Part shown: positions 11,537 to 23,126 of the stretch, one piece after another
How positions within the stretch are numbered: the stretch's first letter is position 1
Layout: every line of letters begins with the position of its first letter
Origin: Blakeslea trispora
Lineage: Eukaryota; Mucoromycota; Mucoromycetes; Mucorales; Choanephoraceae
Reading direction: 5' to 3'
Assembly (NCBI GenBank): GCA_025331445.1
Contig: JAIWNE010000004.1
Coordinates: forward strand, 124,001-188,000
Length of the DNA: 64,000 nucleotides
Translations under genes and position numbers: made by a program
Notes under the pieces: generated by a model
What the model saw: the letters and a program-made list of their open reading frames with translations, nothing else
Database searches by the model: none
Told to the model about the DNA's origin: nothing

Positions 11537-13626
11537 ACGCACTAATATATTACACCTGCATTTTTTTTCACACATCATAAGCTAGGAAGACGCTGTAATT
11601 AGTTTCGAATTTGTCTCTCTTTTCCTTTCAAGTTGACAAATAAATCTTTAAAAACTACAAGCTTCATCTGTTTTGTTACAAAGTGTGCTAGATGAATTTA
11701 TTCTATTGATACAACAAAGTAGGGAAAGCAAAGCTGAGACAAACAAGTCTGTTTCTTCTACTTGTGTAGCTTGTATAGAACTTTGAATACAATATAAGCA
11801 AGCACTACAAAATAATCGTTGCAATGGCCACAATATCCTTTTATACTCGTATTTATTTTCCTCTACTATTTTAAATAGGTGTTTAATTGCAATGTGCTGA
11901 AACTTTCAATTTGTTTTCTATATTGCATAGAAAACCTTTTGCTGGAATAAAAAAGAATTGTCCTGTTCTAGCTGAACAAAATTCATGCAAAAGAATCTTT
12001 GAGCAAAGCCAGACAACTCCATAACAAGGTTGTTACCAGCATTGATTTAGTACACAAAGGTGTGTTATGAACAGTGTTGGTTTTATACAGATGCTTGTCT
12101 CATTTGCTCCTCTACTAACAGAAAATGTACTACCAATTTCATCTATGAGTTGTTCGGTCAAGAAAGAAAAAAACAGGTACCATCTTGAGAAGATTATGGA
12201 TTTATGACTTGGTCAAAAGTACAACAAAGTTAAAGATTGGTACTAGCATAAGATTGATGCACAACGCCTAGAATGTAACTACACAAAAGAAAATGTACAT
12301 CATGAGAAATACAACTAAACATTGCTTTGTATCATTATATATATGCCTCGTTGAGAAAGTTTTTTCTTTCCCTTGTATTCCATAAAGAGTAAGGAAGAAT
12401 CTTTTCTTTTTTGTTACTAGAGGACACCAGTTATAGATTATGTTTTGCCCAAGAGAAACCTAAAAGAGATGTGTTTTTATTTTGAAGTGACAAACCTATG
12501 GTCGCGTGACCAATCTCATACAATTATCCTATTTGGTACCATCCATCAACAAATCATGCTAACCTTATACTTCTTGACTCGCAATAATAGCTGGTATTGT
12601 TTAAAAGATGACCTAAAATGAGAATGAACTAATAAGAACCCCCTCACTCTTATGTGCAACATTGTCTGTTGATAGATTCAATGTTGTGATATTTAAACTC
12701 CTTTCCTTATTTACAAATGTACCCATCAAACAAGTGTAGCATAGACAGGTGTAGATGGCATCAGGGCGGCCAGCACGAGACAAAACTTATGCCGCTTTCC
12801 AATTTCTTTATTTTCTTTTCTTTTTTAAAACTCAAGACATACAAGCGGTTCTTTATTTCATTTGTGCCTCAACATGTCACAAAAATAGTAGAAATTTACC
12901 AAAGTAGCAATTTGTAAAAAAAAAAAAACGGCTTCTGCCGAACACACGGAATTTTATCTATAAAGTTCGCAATCAATGTGTATAAAAAAAAAGGGGGGGG
13001 GGGGAGGGGAAAGCTTATATTCTGAGTCACCTAAAAAGAGCTAAACGCGTAACATGCACCCTGTTACTAGCTTATCGAGATCAATTCAACTGATTGTTTA
13101 TCGTTGGCTATTTCTCTCTTTACTTATAACCTTGCTAGCTCACCTATGAGAGACCCAACTGTTTCTACCAAAACAAATGAAGGAGAGAGAGAGGAAGAAA
13201 AGAGAAGGAATATATGAACTTTCTATTCTATGCTTCACAACTTCAAATGATCAAACTCTTTTTTAGCATGTATTACTAATTAAGGGAAATCATTGAAGGG
13301 AAAGCTTCTTTAGATAATCCATTTGGACCAACAGAATCATTTTGATGTTTGCAACATCACATGTAATTTATTATTCTCGGATTGCACTTATCATGTCTTA
13401 CTAAGTAATACATGCAATGACCTTTGAACACATCTACAAAAGAGATTTTATTGTATCAGCTTTTTTTCAAATTGGGAAGTTTTTCCTTTCTTTATAAGCG
13501 GATTGTTTCACAAGTTTCTAAATGAAGTGTACAGTGTACTAGAATTGAATCTCAAATAGTTAATAAAGCAAAACTTCACTTTGGTTTTTACCACGCCCTT
13601 TTTTTTTTCTTTCTTCTTCAATTATC
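11537..13626. other. intergenic region
   Basis: About 2.1 kb with no supportable gene. It contains an A9-G12-A-G4 homopolymer run (12984..13009). The segment before 13627 is pyrimidine-rich (C5T9 and CTTCTTC), as is common upstream of start codons in this window. Confidence 0.45.
12984..13009. repeat. poly-A/poly-G homopolymer tract
   Basis: A run of about nine A followed by twelve G, one A and four G. A similar shorter G11 run occurs at 46052..46062 next to the PKA stop codon. Confidence 0.8.
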
Positions 13627-16600
13627 ATGTGTACCTCTTCTGTAGAAAACCCTGACCGACAGGTTTTGCCCACCAACGTCAAGCCTACCCATTATGACTT
13701 GACCCTTCAACCTAACCTCAAAACCTTCATTTTCTACGGTCAAGTTAAAATCAAGTAAGTTAAAACACAATTCGGTTCAAGTTACGCGCGTGTATATTGA
13801 TAAAGTATTTCCTCTTTTTCTAAAAACTAAAACAACAAAACCGCATTTACCAGCCTGAATGTCAACCAAGATACCAAGACTATTGTTCTTAATACACGTG
13901 ATATCAAAATCTACTCTGCTCATTTGAGTTCTGAAGGTCTCAAGACTGAATCCAAGTAAGTGATGATAATATTACTAAAAAAAAGAGAGAGGGTAGGATT
14001 TGTTCTGAGACGTTCGATAGGCAAGCAGCTACCGATATTACATATGATAAGGAAAAGGATTTGGCCACTATGACCTTTGCCGAAACTGTACCTGCCAACA
14101 CAAAGGCTGTTTTGGAAATTGCCTTTGAAGGTGAATTGAACAATGCTATGGCCGGTTTCTACAGATCATCCTACAAGGATGCCAACGGTGAAACTCAATA
14201 CTTGGCTACTACTCAGTTTGAGTCTACAGATGCTCGTAGAGCCTTCCCCTGTTGGGATGAGCCTAGCCTTAAGGCTACTTTTGATGTCACTTTGGTTGTT
14301 CCCTCTGAATTGGTAGCTTTGTCCAACATGGACGTCATTTCCGAAAAGCCATACCATGATACTGGTAAGCTTACAGGCAAGACTGAGGGCAAGACCGAGG
14401 GCAAGACTGAGGGCAAGACCGAGGGTAAGACTGAAGGCAAAACCGAAGGCAAGGTTGAAGGCAAAACTGAATCTACTAGCCAAAGCTTAAAGGAAGTTAA
14501 GTATTCTACCACTCCCTTGATGAGTACTTATCTTGTGGCCTTCTGTGTTGGTCCTTTTGAATACATTGAAGCATTCACCAGTGGCGAATATAACGGTAGA
14601 CCTATTCGTTCTCGTGTATACGCTTTACCTGGTTCAGTTGAACAAGGTCGTCATGCTCTTAATGTCTGTACCGCTGCCCTTGAATATTTTGCTAAGGTCT
14701 TTGGTGAACCTTACCCTCTCCCTAAGGTTGATATGATTGCTATTCCTGATTTCGATGCTGGTAAGTTTATATATATAACTGGAATGAGAAAAAAAAAACG
14801 TGAGGCTCATATTTATCATCCTTCTTTTTTCTTTCTTAAAAAGGTGCTATGGAGAATTGGGGTTTGATCACTTACAGAACTGTTGCTTTATTGTTTGATG
14901 AAAAGTCATCTTCTATTTCATCCAAGAAGAGCACAGCATACACTGTGTGTCACGAATTAGCTCATCAATGGTTTGGTAACTTGGTCACTATGGAATGGTG
15001 GGACCACCTTTGGTTGAATGAAGGTTTCGCTACTTGGGTTGGTTGGTTAGCCGTAGACAACATCTTCCCCGACTGGGATGTATGGACCTCCTTTGTCAAT
15101 GAAGATATGCCTAGAGCTTTGAGTCTCGATGCCCTTCGTTCTTCTCACCCTATTGAAGTAACTGTAAACGACCCCTCAGAAATTCACCAAATCTTCGATG
15201 CCATCTCATACTACAAGGGTGCCAGTGTCATTCGTATGTTGAGTTCTTGGCTTGGTGTCGATTCTTTCTTGGCTGGTGTCAGACGCTACTTGCGCCGCCA
15301 CAAGTTAGCCAATGCCTCCACCAACGATCTCTGGGCTGCTCTCAGTGAAGAAGCTAATGTGGATGTATCCAAGTTCATGACTCTCTGGACTAAGCGTGTT
15401 GGCTATCCTGTATTGACTGTCAAGAAGGCCAATGAAAATGCCGTCAGCGTCACTCAATCTCGCTACCTTTCTACTGGTGACTTGAGCGAACAAGAAGACA
15501 CTACTGTCTGGTGGGTTCCTCTTGGTGTCTTGGTCCCAGGCAAAGTAGAAGCCTATACCTTGACTGAAAAGACTCAAAACTTTGACGTGCCTGCTGATGG
15601 TCTCTTCAAATTGAATGCCGGTCAAACCTCTGTTTACCGTGTCAACTACCCCATTGAAACCATTCGTGTTCTTGGCGAAGAAGTCAAGAAAGGAAAGCAA
15701 GGCTTGTTGTCTAATGCTGCCGACCGTGTTGGTTTGGTTGCTGATGCTGGTAGCTTGTCTGTCAGTGGTGAGCAAACTACCGTTGCCTTCCTTGAACTTG
15801 CTCAAGCCTTTGTGAATGAGGAAGATTACTTTGTCTGGTCTCAATTGAGTACTCACCTCTCTAAAATTCTTAGCGTATGGTACGAGCAACCTGAAGAAAT
15901 CCAAGACGGTCTCAAGGCCCTTCGTCGTAGTTTGTTTGCTCCTGTTGCCCACAAGCTTGGTTGGGAATTTGCTGAAACAGATGATTACTTGACCAACATT
16001 CTCCGTGTCCTTGCCATCAGCAATGCTGGTCGCTCCAACGATCAACAAACTGTTGAAGAAGCCAAGAAGCGTTTCTGGCAATTTGTTGAAGGCAACACTG
16101 AAGTCGTTCACCCCAACTTGCGTGGTCCCGTCTTCAGTATTGTCTTGAGTGCTGCTGAAAACGAAGCAGAAGAAGAAAAGCTCTGGGAACAAATCTTGAA
16201 GATCTACCATGATGAATCTTTGCCTGTCGATCAACGTTTGATTGCTCTTAGCTCCTTGGGTGGTGCCAAGAGCAAGGCCCTGATTCAGCGTTATCTCGAA
16301 ATGTCTATGGATGAAAAGCAAGTCAGAGGTCAAGATTCTATCTATGTCTTTGGTGCCTTGTCTGCTAACTCTGATGCCCGTGAACTTTTCTGGAAGTTCT
16401 TCACTGAGAACTTTGATGTCCTTCATTCCAAGTTTGCTCAATCCTTTGGCTTGTTCAATTCTGCTGTTCGTTCTGCTGTTGGTGGATTTGTTTCTGCTGA
16501 ACGTATCAAGGAAATTGAAAGCTTCTTTGCCGACAAAAATACCAAGGAGTATGCTCGCTCTCTTCAACAAGCCTTAGAAGGCTGCAGAGTCAATTGTAAA

Positions 16601-16666
16601 TGGATTGAAAGAGACCAAAAGATGGTCGCAAGCTGGGTTCAAGAAAACGCAAAGAATTTTGCTTAA
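13627..16666 (+). CDS. APE2: M1 zinc aminopeptidase (puromycin-sensitive / Ape2-Aap1 type)
   Basis: Cytosolic-type gluzincin aminopeptidase that removes N-terminal residues from peptides. Four exons, join(13627..13754, 13854..13955, 14021..14760, 14844..16666), give 930 aa, close to yeast Ape2/Aap1. Substrate motif GAMENWG starts at residue 324; zinc site HELAH is at 360-364 with Glu383 in LWLNEGFATW, the correct HEXXH-18-E spacing. The N-terminal domain has LPTNVKPTHYDLTLQP and RRAFPCWDEP. The C-terminal ERAP1-like half is helical. No signal peptide or membrane anchor is seen at the N-terminus (MCTSSVENPDRQVLP). Residues about 191-226 hold an inserted Gly-Lys-Thr-Glu repeat (separate entry) in a loop between SEKPYHDTGK and VKYSTTPLMSTYLVAF. 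Codon use is highly biased, consistent with strong expression. Confidence 0.95.
14364..14472 (+). repeat. in-frame 12-bp tandem repeat encoding (GKTE)n
   Basis: About eight to nine tandem 12-bp units of the form GGCAAGACTGAG with third-position variation, one unit reading GKVE. It encodes a highly charged flexible insertion in the aminopeptidase N-terminal domain and stays in frame because its period is a multiple of three. I know of no such repeat in Ape2 or PSA relatives. Confidence 0.9.
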
Positions 16667-16865
16667 ATTTTTTCTCTTTCTCTATGACTTGATTTCTCAT
16701 ATTCTATCATGTAAATATCTTAATCTCAATTTGAAATCAAATCAGTTTAAAGTTGAATAAAATATAAATTGATATTTGTAATAAAACAAAGTCTTTTCTC
16801 TCTCTCTCATACACCAAAAAAAAACCCATATATAAGAAAATATACATTTATACATATAAAAAAAA

Positions 16866-17969
16866 TTATTGAGCAGGTGCAGGTTGGACAGCTGTGTTTG
16901 CAAAACGAGAGATCAATCCCTTAAGTGTCACGTAAGCCTTTGTGGCAACGGGGGGAATACGAGGATCTGCTGAAGGAGGCAAAAGGAGAGCATCGAGCTT
17001 AACACGAAGCTCAGTGAATGTTTGGCGAGTGTAAGTTGATAAATGGTAACGGAAACGAAGGAACTGAGAAAAAGCGAGCAAGGGTGCGATATTAAGTCTA
17101 AAAATAGAGAGTTAGAAGGATCTGTTCTTGTTTTTTCTCTTGAAATATCTTTCTCTCCCTCTCTCTCTTTACCGAAGTAAACCAAGGACTAAACGAAGGG
17201 CAATGATAGTGACTTCTGATTGGGCAACAAATCGCATAGCAGCACCATAGTATCTATCAGTCAACACCTTGATTTGTTGTTGAGTTTGTGCTTGCCATGA
17301 TAGAGGGGCATCTCCGTTATTGCTGGATGCAGCAGGTCGAGGAAACAAATTAGGGATGATGTTTGTACGGATATAGCCAAGAGCATGGAATGTAGAGAAA
17401 GTAAAGAAGGGAATCAAAGTAACTTGAAAAGATTCAGTTTAATCTATCAACACACACACAATTTGTATTTCTCTTTACCTGTAATTGGACTAGAAAAGAA
17501 CCAGAAAAGAGCAAGTGCCAGATATTGAGCATTTTCATCCAAGACCAATTTTTGAGCATATTCGGCATTAGGACGAGGTTTCTAGAATTCGATAAATAGT
17601 TATTATTTTCGCATAATTAAAGTACAATGAGGTCATAACCAAAATAATAAAAGATAGACAACTTACACCGTGTGATTTGTAGATGACAACACCATAAGAG
17701 ACCAAAGCACCCAAGTAGGCAAGTCTGTAGAAGAAAGTGTTTGAGCGAAACAGCAACACACTCAAGGCATAAGTTAAGGTGCCGAAAAGTGTAAAGACGT
17801 GACCAAAAAACCAAGCAAATTGAAGCGTCTATATATGAGCATGTTTAAATTTCGAGAAAATAAGCTGTTAGAAAGTTTAATTTTTCTTCTTTAGTATTTT
17901 TCATCTCTAGTTTACCTTGACAAGTGCAAGAACACGGTCTTGGAGAGAAGATGTGGATGGTGGTGCCAT
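16866..17969 (-). CDS. POM33: TMEM33/Pom33-family ER-nuclear pore membrane protein
   Basis: Multi-spanning ER and nuclear envelope protein of the TMEM33/Pom33/Per33 family, linked to nuclear pore distribution and ER shaping. Five exons, complement(16866..17097, 17173..17422, 17479..17581, 17667..17828, 17916..17969), give 266 aa, near the family norm of about 250. Predicted membrane segments: QFAWFFGHVFTLFGTLTYAL, RLAYLGALVSYGVVIY, YLALALFWFFSSPITVTLIPFF and ALRLVLGLLRLNIAPLLAF. The C-terminal FLRFRYHLSTYTRQTFTELR parallels the human TMEM33 FLTLRYSSRRNPYCRTLFNELR. It converges on the aminopeptidase gene (199 bp between stops) and diverges from the Rsc58-like gene. Confidence 0.87.
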
Positions 17970-18538
17970 ACTAAAAGAGAAGAAATAGATTAAAAGGGAA
18001 AAAAGAGAGAGAGAGAAAAAAAAAGGAAAAGAAAATAGAAATAGACCAACGGGGAGAAAATTAACTTGTGTACATAAACATAAAATAAAACGTCACCGAA
18101 ACTGTTTAAGAAAAAAAAAACGCGCGCGCCTTCCCTTTCCCTTCTCTTCCCGCTTTGATGAAATGGTATCGGAATCTCAAAAAGAAGTACCTTTCTTGCG
18201 AAGTTGTCTGACGCGAATCAAACAATAAATGTAACCATGGCAACTCATGACATTTGTACCCATAAAAATAAAGAGAGAATGATTATATTTCAAGTATCAG
18301 TGTGAATGAGAATTAGGAGATCATTTGAAGGTATTTCAATCCATTGTTAGGGAGGTAACTGTAGATCATAACAAGCAAGATGGTTTTATAGTGCACTGTG
18401 AGCCAATCAGTTTGCATTATACTTTAACAATTGAACTGCCACTGCTTTCAGACACACAGACACATATGGAAACTTTACCTTTTCACCCCCGCCTCTTGAT
18501 ACATTTTTTTTCCTAACTTTTTATTTCTCCCCCTTACG
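17970..18538. promoter_or_regulatory. bidirectional promoter region, Pom33 and Rsc58-like genes
   Basis: 569 bp between two divergent start codons. It contains a GC-rich CGCGCGCGCC block near 18121..18130, an isolated GC island in AT-rich DNA, and a CCAAT at 18401..18405. Function is inferred from position only. Confidence 0.4.
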
Positions 18539-20315
18539 ATGCCTACCACACGCCATTCATCCGCATCAACAAAATCAGATCCTACCGATGCACTCAAAAC
18601 CAATTCAACACCAGAGACTCGTAAAAAGAACTTTGAATCAAGAAAGAGACAGACACTACCTTCAGACATGTCACCTGTTCAAAAGACGATGATTCAACTG
18701 GTTGAACACATTACAAAGTAACAACAAGCTTTTTATATTTATTCTGGCTGCATTTCTCACTCTTTTTTTTATCCCTTTGTTTATTCTCTAGCATCGATCA
18801 GTCTTATTTGCTCTGGAGTCAACCTTTAGAAGCAGATGGACTTTCATTTGAAAAAGTGATTCAGCGCATCTATGAAGGCACATTGAAAGATTTTGCATCG
18901 CTACAAGTAAACTATTGAACAGCACACAACCCATCTGTAGAGACAAAAAGACTCATTATCTTTTTCTTTAGACTGATTTGCGAACTGTCTTTTCTCTTGC
19001 TGCCTATACAGTTGGACAGACGCGACACGATCTAGACGCGTTAAAATCACTCTTTGTAGAAACAGAAAATAGCTTGATATTAGAGGCATTACGACACCGC
19101 GAAACACTTGAACCCTCTAAAGATGTCTTTAAGCTGATTGCCTTATTCCGACCTACTTCAGATGGATACGTGTTTACAGATACTATGCCTAAACATCCTT
19201 CAGCAGGACCAGTACATCATTATGGTATGTTTATTACCTTGCCTTTATTGAATTTTCTTTATTGACTTTTTTTTTCTTTATGTAAGCCAACGGTATTCAA
19301 GAAGTCATTGTGCATACAAATCAGCCTATTGAAAAAGCACCTACACTAAAAGAAACTGTAGCACCACCACCTAAATTTCATTCAAAATTACCCAAACATG
19401 AACACAAACCATCATTACCAGGTAAAATTATATATAAATCAAAGTATACTTTCTTTTTCATCTAAACATAATACAAAGTACAATGGCTTGATTTTGGCGC
19501 ATTTTCTAGTTTTGCACCTGCTTCCGATTCAAATAATGCTACCATGACCTATCAAGACACAGTAATTGGCAGATCAGCTAAACGGTTGAAAAAGGAACCC
19601 GAGACTGAGGACATGGAGAGTGATGATCATGAATTGAATGCTGCCTGGTTAGCTAAAGAAGGACTCGATCTCAATTTACTTGAAGAAGCTATTCATCAGC
19701 AATCTGATCTTGCTACTGAGGAATTAGAACAGAACAGACAATTATTAGAACAGCTATTAGAATGTCAGAAGAAGCGATTTAACCAACAAGACAAATCAAA
19801 GTGGGATGATGTGGATGAAAAGGAAATGGAAGCAGGTAACAAAAAAAAAAGACGTGTCTGTATGTAGATGAGAAAGAAGGCTTATATTTTGACTAGCAAA
19901 TACACTTGAAAACAATATGAAGAATATACTTTCTCGGTTACCACCTAACAGTATTACAATACCATCTCATCTGATAGAAGAAGCGATGGAACGATTGCCA
20001 TTATTTGAGCCAGCCTACCGAGGAACATTGCCACCTCACAAAATATTCTCATTCCCCACTACAGAAAAGGCAGAGAACTTGCCACCTTATGCTAATATCA
20101 CACCTACTTATTCAAAAGACAATTGGCGTCTAGTCAAAGTGCCACCTGTGCCATCCAAAGAAATGACAGGCGACATTCCTGTTGTTAGTATGGTAGAACA
20201 GCAACAACTAAATTTCTATCAAAAGCCACCTTTCCCCGTACAACAACAACAACAGAATCAACGTACATCCATGATGCCCGTACCTTCGTTTATGCATCCA
20301 ACTCAAAGAAGATAA
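18539..20315 (+). CDS. Rsc58-like RSC/SWI-SNF chromatin remodeller subunit (tentative)
   Basis: Six exons, join(18539..18717, 18792..18906, 18972..19224, 19287..19421, 19479..19835, 19897..20315), give 485 aa. The first part (residues about 45-140: MSPVQKTMIQLVEHITN..., IDQSYLLWSQPLE, FEKVIQRIYEGTLKDFASLQ, RTVFSLAAYTVGQTRHDLD) has the four-helix pattern of a bromodomain-like fold, without a clear acetyl-lysine Asn. The centre has VQWLDFGAFSSFAPASDSNN..., which resembles the WLKYGNYNSWAPSFNENG segment of yeast Rsc58 as I remember it. A coiled helix (LNLLEEAIHQQSDLATEELEQNRQLLEQLLECQKKR) and a Pro/Gln-rich C-terminus follow. A basic RKKNFESRKR stretch suggests nuclear location. The family assignment rests on short similarities; it could be another bromodomain-related subunit. 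Confidence 0.55.
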
Positions 20316-20406
20316 AGAAAGGGGTTGTTTATTGATATGAAGAGAGATAGAGAAAGAATAAAATATTTACAAATCAGGTCTATATCATGTTTTTTGGTTA
20401 TGAAAA

Positions 20407-22674
20407 TTAGTCGAAGCGATGACTGTCATTGCGCTTGGGTTCAAAGGAAAATTCATTGTTTTCACTACGGCTTCTAAAACCTCCACCTTCACGACGCTTG
20501 AAGTTATCTCCTTTTTGTCTAAAATCATCTCTGGATCGGAACCCGCCTTCACGTGATCTAAAATCATCTCTGGATCTAAAGTCGTCTCTGGACTTGAAGT
20601 CATCTCTGGACTTGAAGTCATCTCTGGACTTGAAGTCATCTCTAGATTTAAAGTCGTCTCTGGATTTGAAGTCGTCTCTAGGTCTAAAATCATCATTTGA
20701 TCTGAAACTACCACGACGACTCTTAAAGTCATCATTTGATCTGAAGCTACCACGACGACTCTTGAAGTCATCATCACGAGGTCTAAAACTATCGCGACGG
20801 CGAGATGAATCAAAGTCGCGGAAGCCACCACCGTAACTACTGCCTCTACGATCACCGAATCGACTACCTCTGCTGTTTCTACTATAGCTTTCAGTAAGAC
20901 CAAGTTGGCTGAGGAATTTACTGCTCAAGTGAGGAGGCTCTTGAATACCAAAACCTTGAAGGAACTTATCAGCTTCCTTGAGTGCAGCAACACGACGTTG
21001 ACCCAAAGTGGGCATTTGTCCAGAATCTAATCCATAATTAATCACAGGTTCATTTCTTAATGCACACACACAAATACTTACAGTAACCTAAATAAGCAGT
21101 GTATAGTTCTCTGGACATGTCCATATCCATTTGAGCAAGTGCTTGAGAAACCTTGCCAGTTGTCTCCTGAAGATCTTCTTCGGTGTGCTTGACAGGTTCA
21201 ATTTGCTCAATAGGCAAGTCCTTAACCTCGTTTGTCAAGAAAGACTTTTCAAAAGGTGCTAACATGATGATACCTTCACCTTCACGACCAGCGCGACCAG
21301 TACGACCCAAACGGTGAATATACTGTTCACGGGAAGAGGGTGTACCTACTTGGAACACAAGGGATACACCAGGATAATCTACACCACGAGCTGAGACGTC
21401 TGAGGTAAACAAGATACTGCTTCCGCGAGATTTACGGAAACGATCAGCAATACGAGAACGTTGATCTTGACCTTTCTTGGAATGAATCTCAAAGATTTGC
21501 TTATTAGGCAACAATGACTTGAAGACATGAGCATAGACCATGGTGGATTTAGTGGTAGGCAAGAACACAATCACTTTACCCTTTTGAGCAGCTTCGTGTG
21601 TTTCCAGGGTAGTACGCAAGAGAGCCAATTGCTCATGATAGGGAGCTACTAAAGCAGATTGCTTGACATGCAAGTTAGTGTTGACATCGTTTTCACCCAC
21701 TGTATCAATCAAATCATAGGAAGGTGAGAGGGCAAATTGGCCAAGGTTTTGACGGATTTCATCCGAGACAGTAGCAGAGAAAAGCATGGTTTGACGCTTT
21801 TCGGGTATTTGCTGCAAAATACGCTGTAATTCAGCCTTGAATCCCATATCCAACAATTGATCTGCTTCATCCAATACAAGACACTTGAGGCTCTCGCACA
21901 TTCTCTTAAAGCGAGGCACTGAAGACAACATATCCTGAAGACGACCGGGTGTGGCGACTACAATATCACAACGACTACGCTCCATCTTGAGAATTTGACG
22001 ACGCTTTGAATCACCGCCAACAAGGCAATGCACCTTGAATGGATAGAAACTAGTCAACTTGGTGGCTTCTTCAGCAATTTGGTTGGCCAATTCTCGAGTA
22101 GGTGAGATGACCATAATGGAAGTACCATCAAAATGCTTAAAATCCTTTGCTGTCATACGTTCGCCATTTTCTTTTGTCAAAGCAGTTTCAAGAGCCGCTA
22201 CCAAAAAAGCCAAAGTCTTACCAGTACCTGTCTTGGCCTTGACAAACATATCTGTTTGGTTAGGAAGACGAGTCAAGACAGCTTCTTGAACTGTAGACAT
22301 CTCTTGGTATTTGAACACCTTTTCCAAAGCTCTTTGTGTGTTGGGATGAATAGCCTCAATAGCATCGAATCGCATCTTTGCTTCTTCCTCTACTGCTTTT
22401 TCTTGATCTAACTGGGCTACAGACACTGATTGAGATCGAGCTACCTGGGTATGAAACAAGGCATAGGGAGATGTCTTGAGACTGGAAAGCACAGGTTGGA
22501 TCCTTGACTGAGAGAGCAAAGTATGAGCAGGACGAATAAGAGAAGATCCTTTTTATTAAAAAGTTAGATCGATCTATCCTTGTTCTCACTCATCGCTTTC
22601 AGGTACTTACCTCTGCTTAAAGCGCTTGTTCTAGCGAGTCTAAGGGTGGAAGGTATTAATAGTTTACGCAACAT
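20407..22674 (-). CDS. MSS116: mitochondrial DEAD-box RNA helicase, Mss116-like
   Basis: ATP-dependent RNA helicase/chaperone, probably acting on mitochondrial introns and transcripts. Three exons, complement(20407..21026, 21082..22548, 22611..22674), give 716 aa. The start MLRKLLIPSTLRLARTSALS is a basic, Ser/Arg/Leu-rich matrix targeting peptide with no acids. Motifs in order: Q-motif region, I AKTGTGKT (about residues 126-133), Ia PTRELA, Ib TPGR, II DEAD, III SAT, V TSDVSARGVD, VI HRLGRTGRAG. After the helicase core come a helical extension typical of Mss116 and an Arg/Asp/Ser-rich tail made of DDFKSR-like hexads (separate entry), in place of the usual basic RNA-binding tail. It converges on the Rsc58-like gene with 91 bp between stop codons. 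Confidence 0.92.
20505..20800 (-). repeat. 18-bp tandem repeats encoding DDFKSR/DDFRSR hexads
   Basis: The coding strand repeats an 18-bp unit (GATGACTTCAAGTCCAGA-like) about eight to nine times, giving DDFKSR, DDFRSR and DDFRPR hexads. Two longer copies of a RRGSFRSNDDF unit precede them. The tail alternates acidic and basic residues with a phenylalanine every six residues. Confidence 0.88.
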
Positions 22675-22942
22675 GGTATGAGCACAGCAGAATAAAGAAG
22701 AAAGAAAAAAATGAAAACTTTTTTTTTTCTTATTTCCAATGTCTCAAAGGCGAGGGGAGCATGAAAGAGTTCACCTATTAAAATTTTTCAGTTTAAAGTA
22801 GCGAAAGCAGGAACATGGTGGGGCTCAGGCTGTATCTAGGAGCTACTCTGTGAGTGATAAGCGATATGATTGGTCATTGTTAGCCAATAAGCGTTGTTAT
22901 TACCATTGCTCATTTAAGCTTTTGCATAGAGATATATGCCGA

Positions 22943-23126
22943 AAGTTTCACCCCGAATTTTAACCGCAATTGACAACCATTCTGCAAGAAATGGACTTGA
23001 ATGAATCAGGATGTCATAGTATGCTTGGGAAGAAAAAAGAGCTTTCTAATCATGACATCCTGATTCATTTAAATCTATTTCTTGCAGAATGGCTATCAAT
23101 CACAGATAAATTCCAGGGTAAAACTT
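22943..23126. repeat. imperfect inverted repeat, 75-bp arms, 34-nt spacer
   Basis: Left arm 22943..23017 and right arm 23052..23126 align without gaps when one is reverse-complemented: 62 of 75 identical. Eleven of the 13 differences are transitions and two are transversions. The inner 32 bases are the best preserved (TGCAAGAAAT ... GAATCAGGATGTCAT, three differences). A transcript would fold into a long stem-loop. It could be a MITE-like element, a small-RNA precursor, or the ends of a decayed transposon; no coding sequence or target duplication is recognised. Confidence 0.85.

Noticed and set aside
15305..16570. A 421-codon open frame on the minus strand
   Set aside because: It is an antisense shadow of the aminopeptidase gene, caused by strong codon bias that avoids stops on the opposite strand. 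The sense product has the catalytic motifs; the antisense product resembles nothing.
20429..20836. Leu/Ser/Lys-rich frame opposite the helicase tail
   Set aside because: Shadow of the DDFKSR repeat region, which has no stop in the reverse frame.
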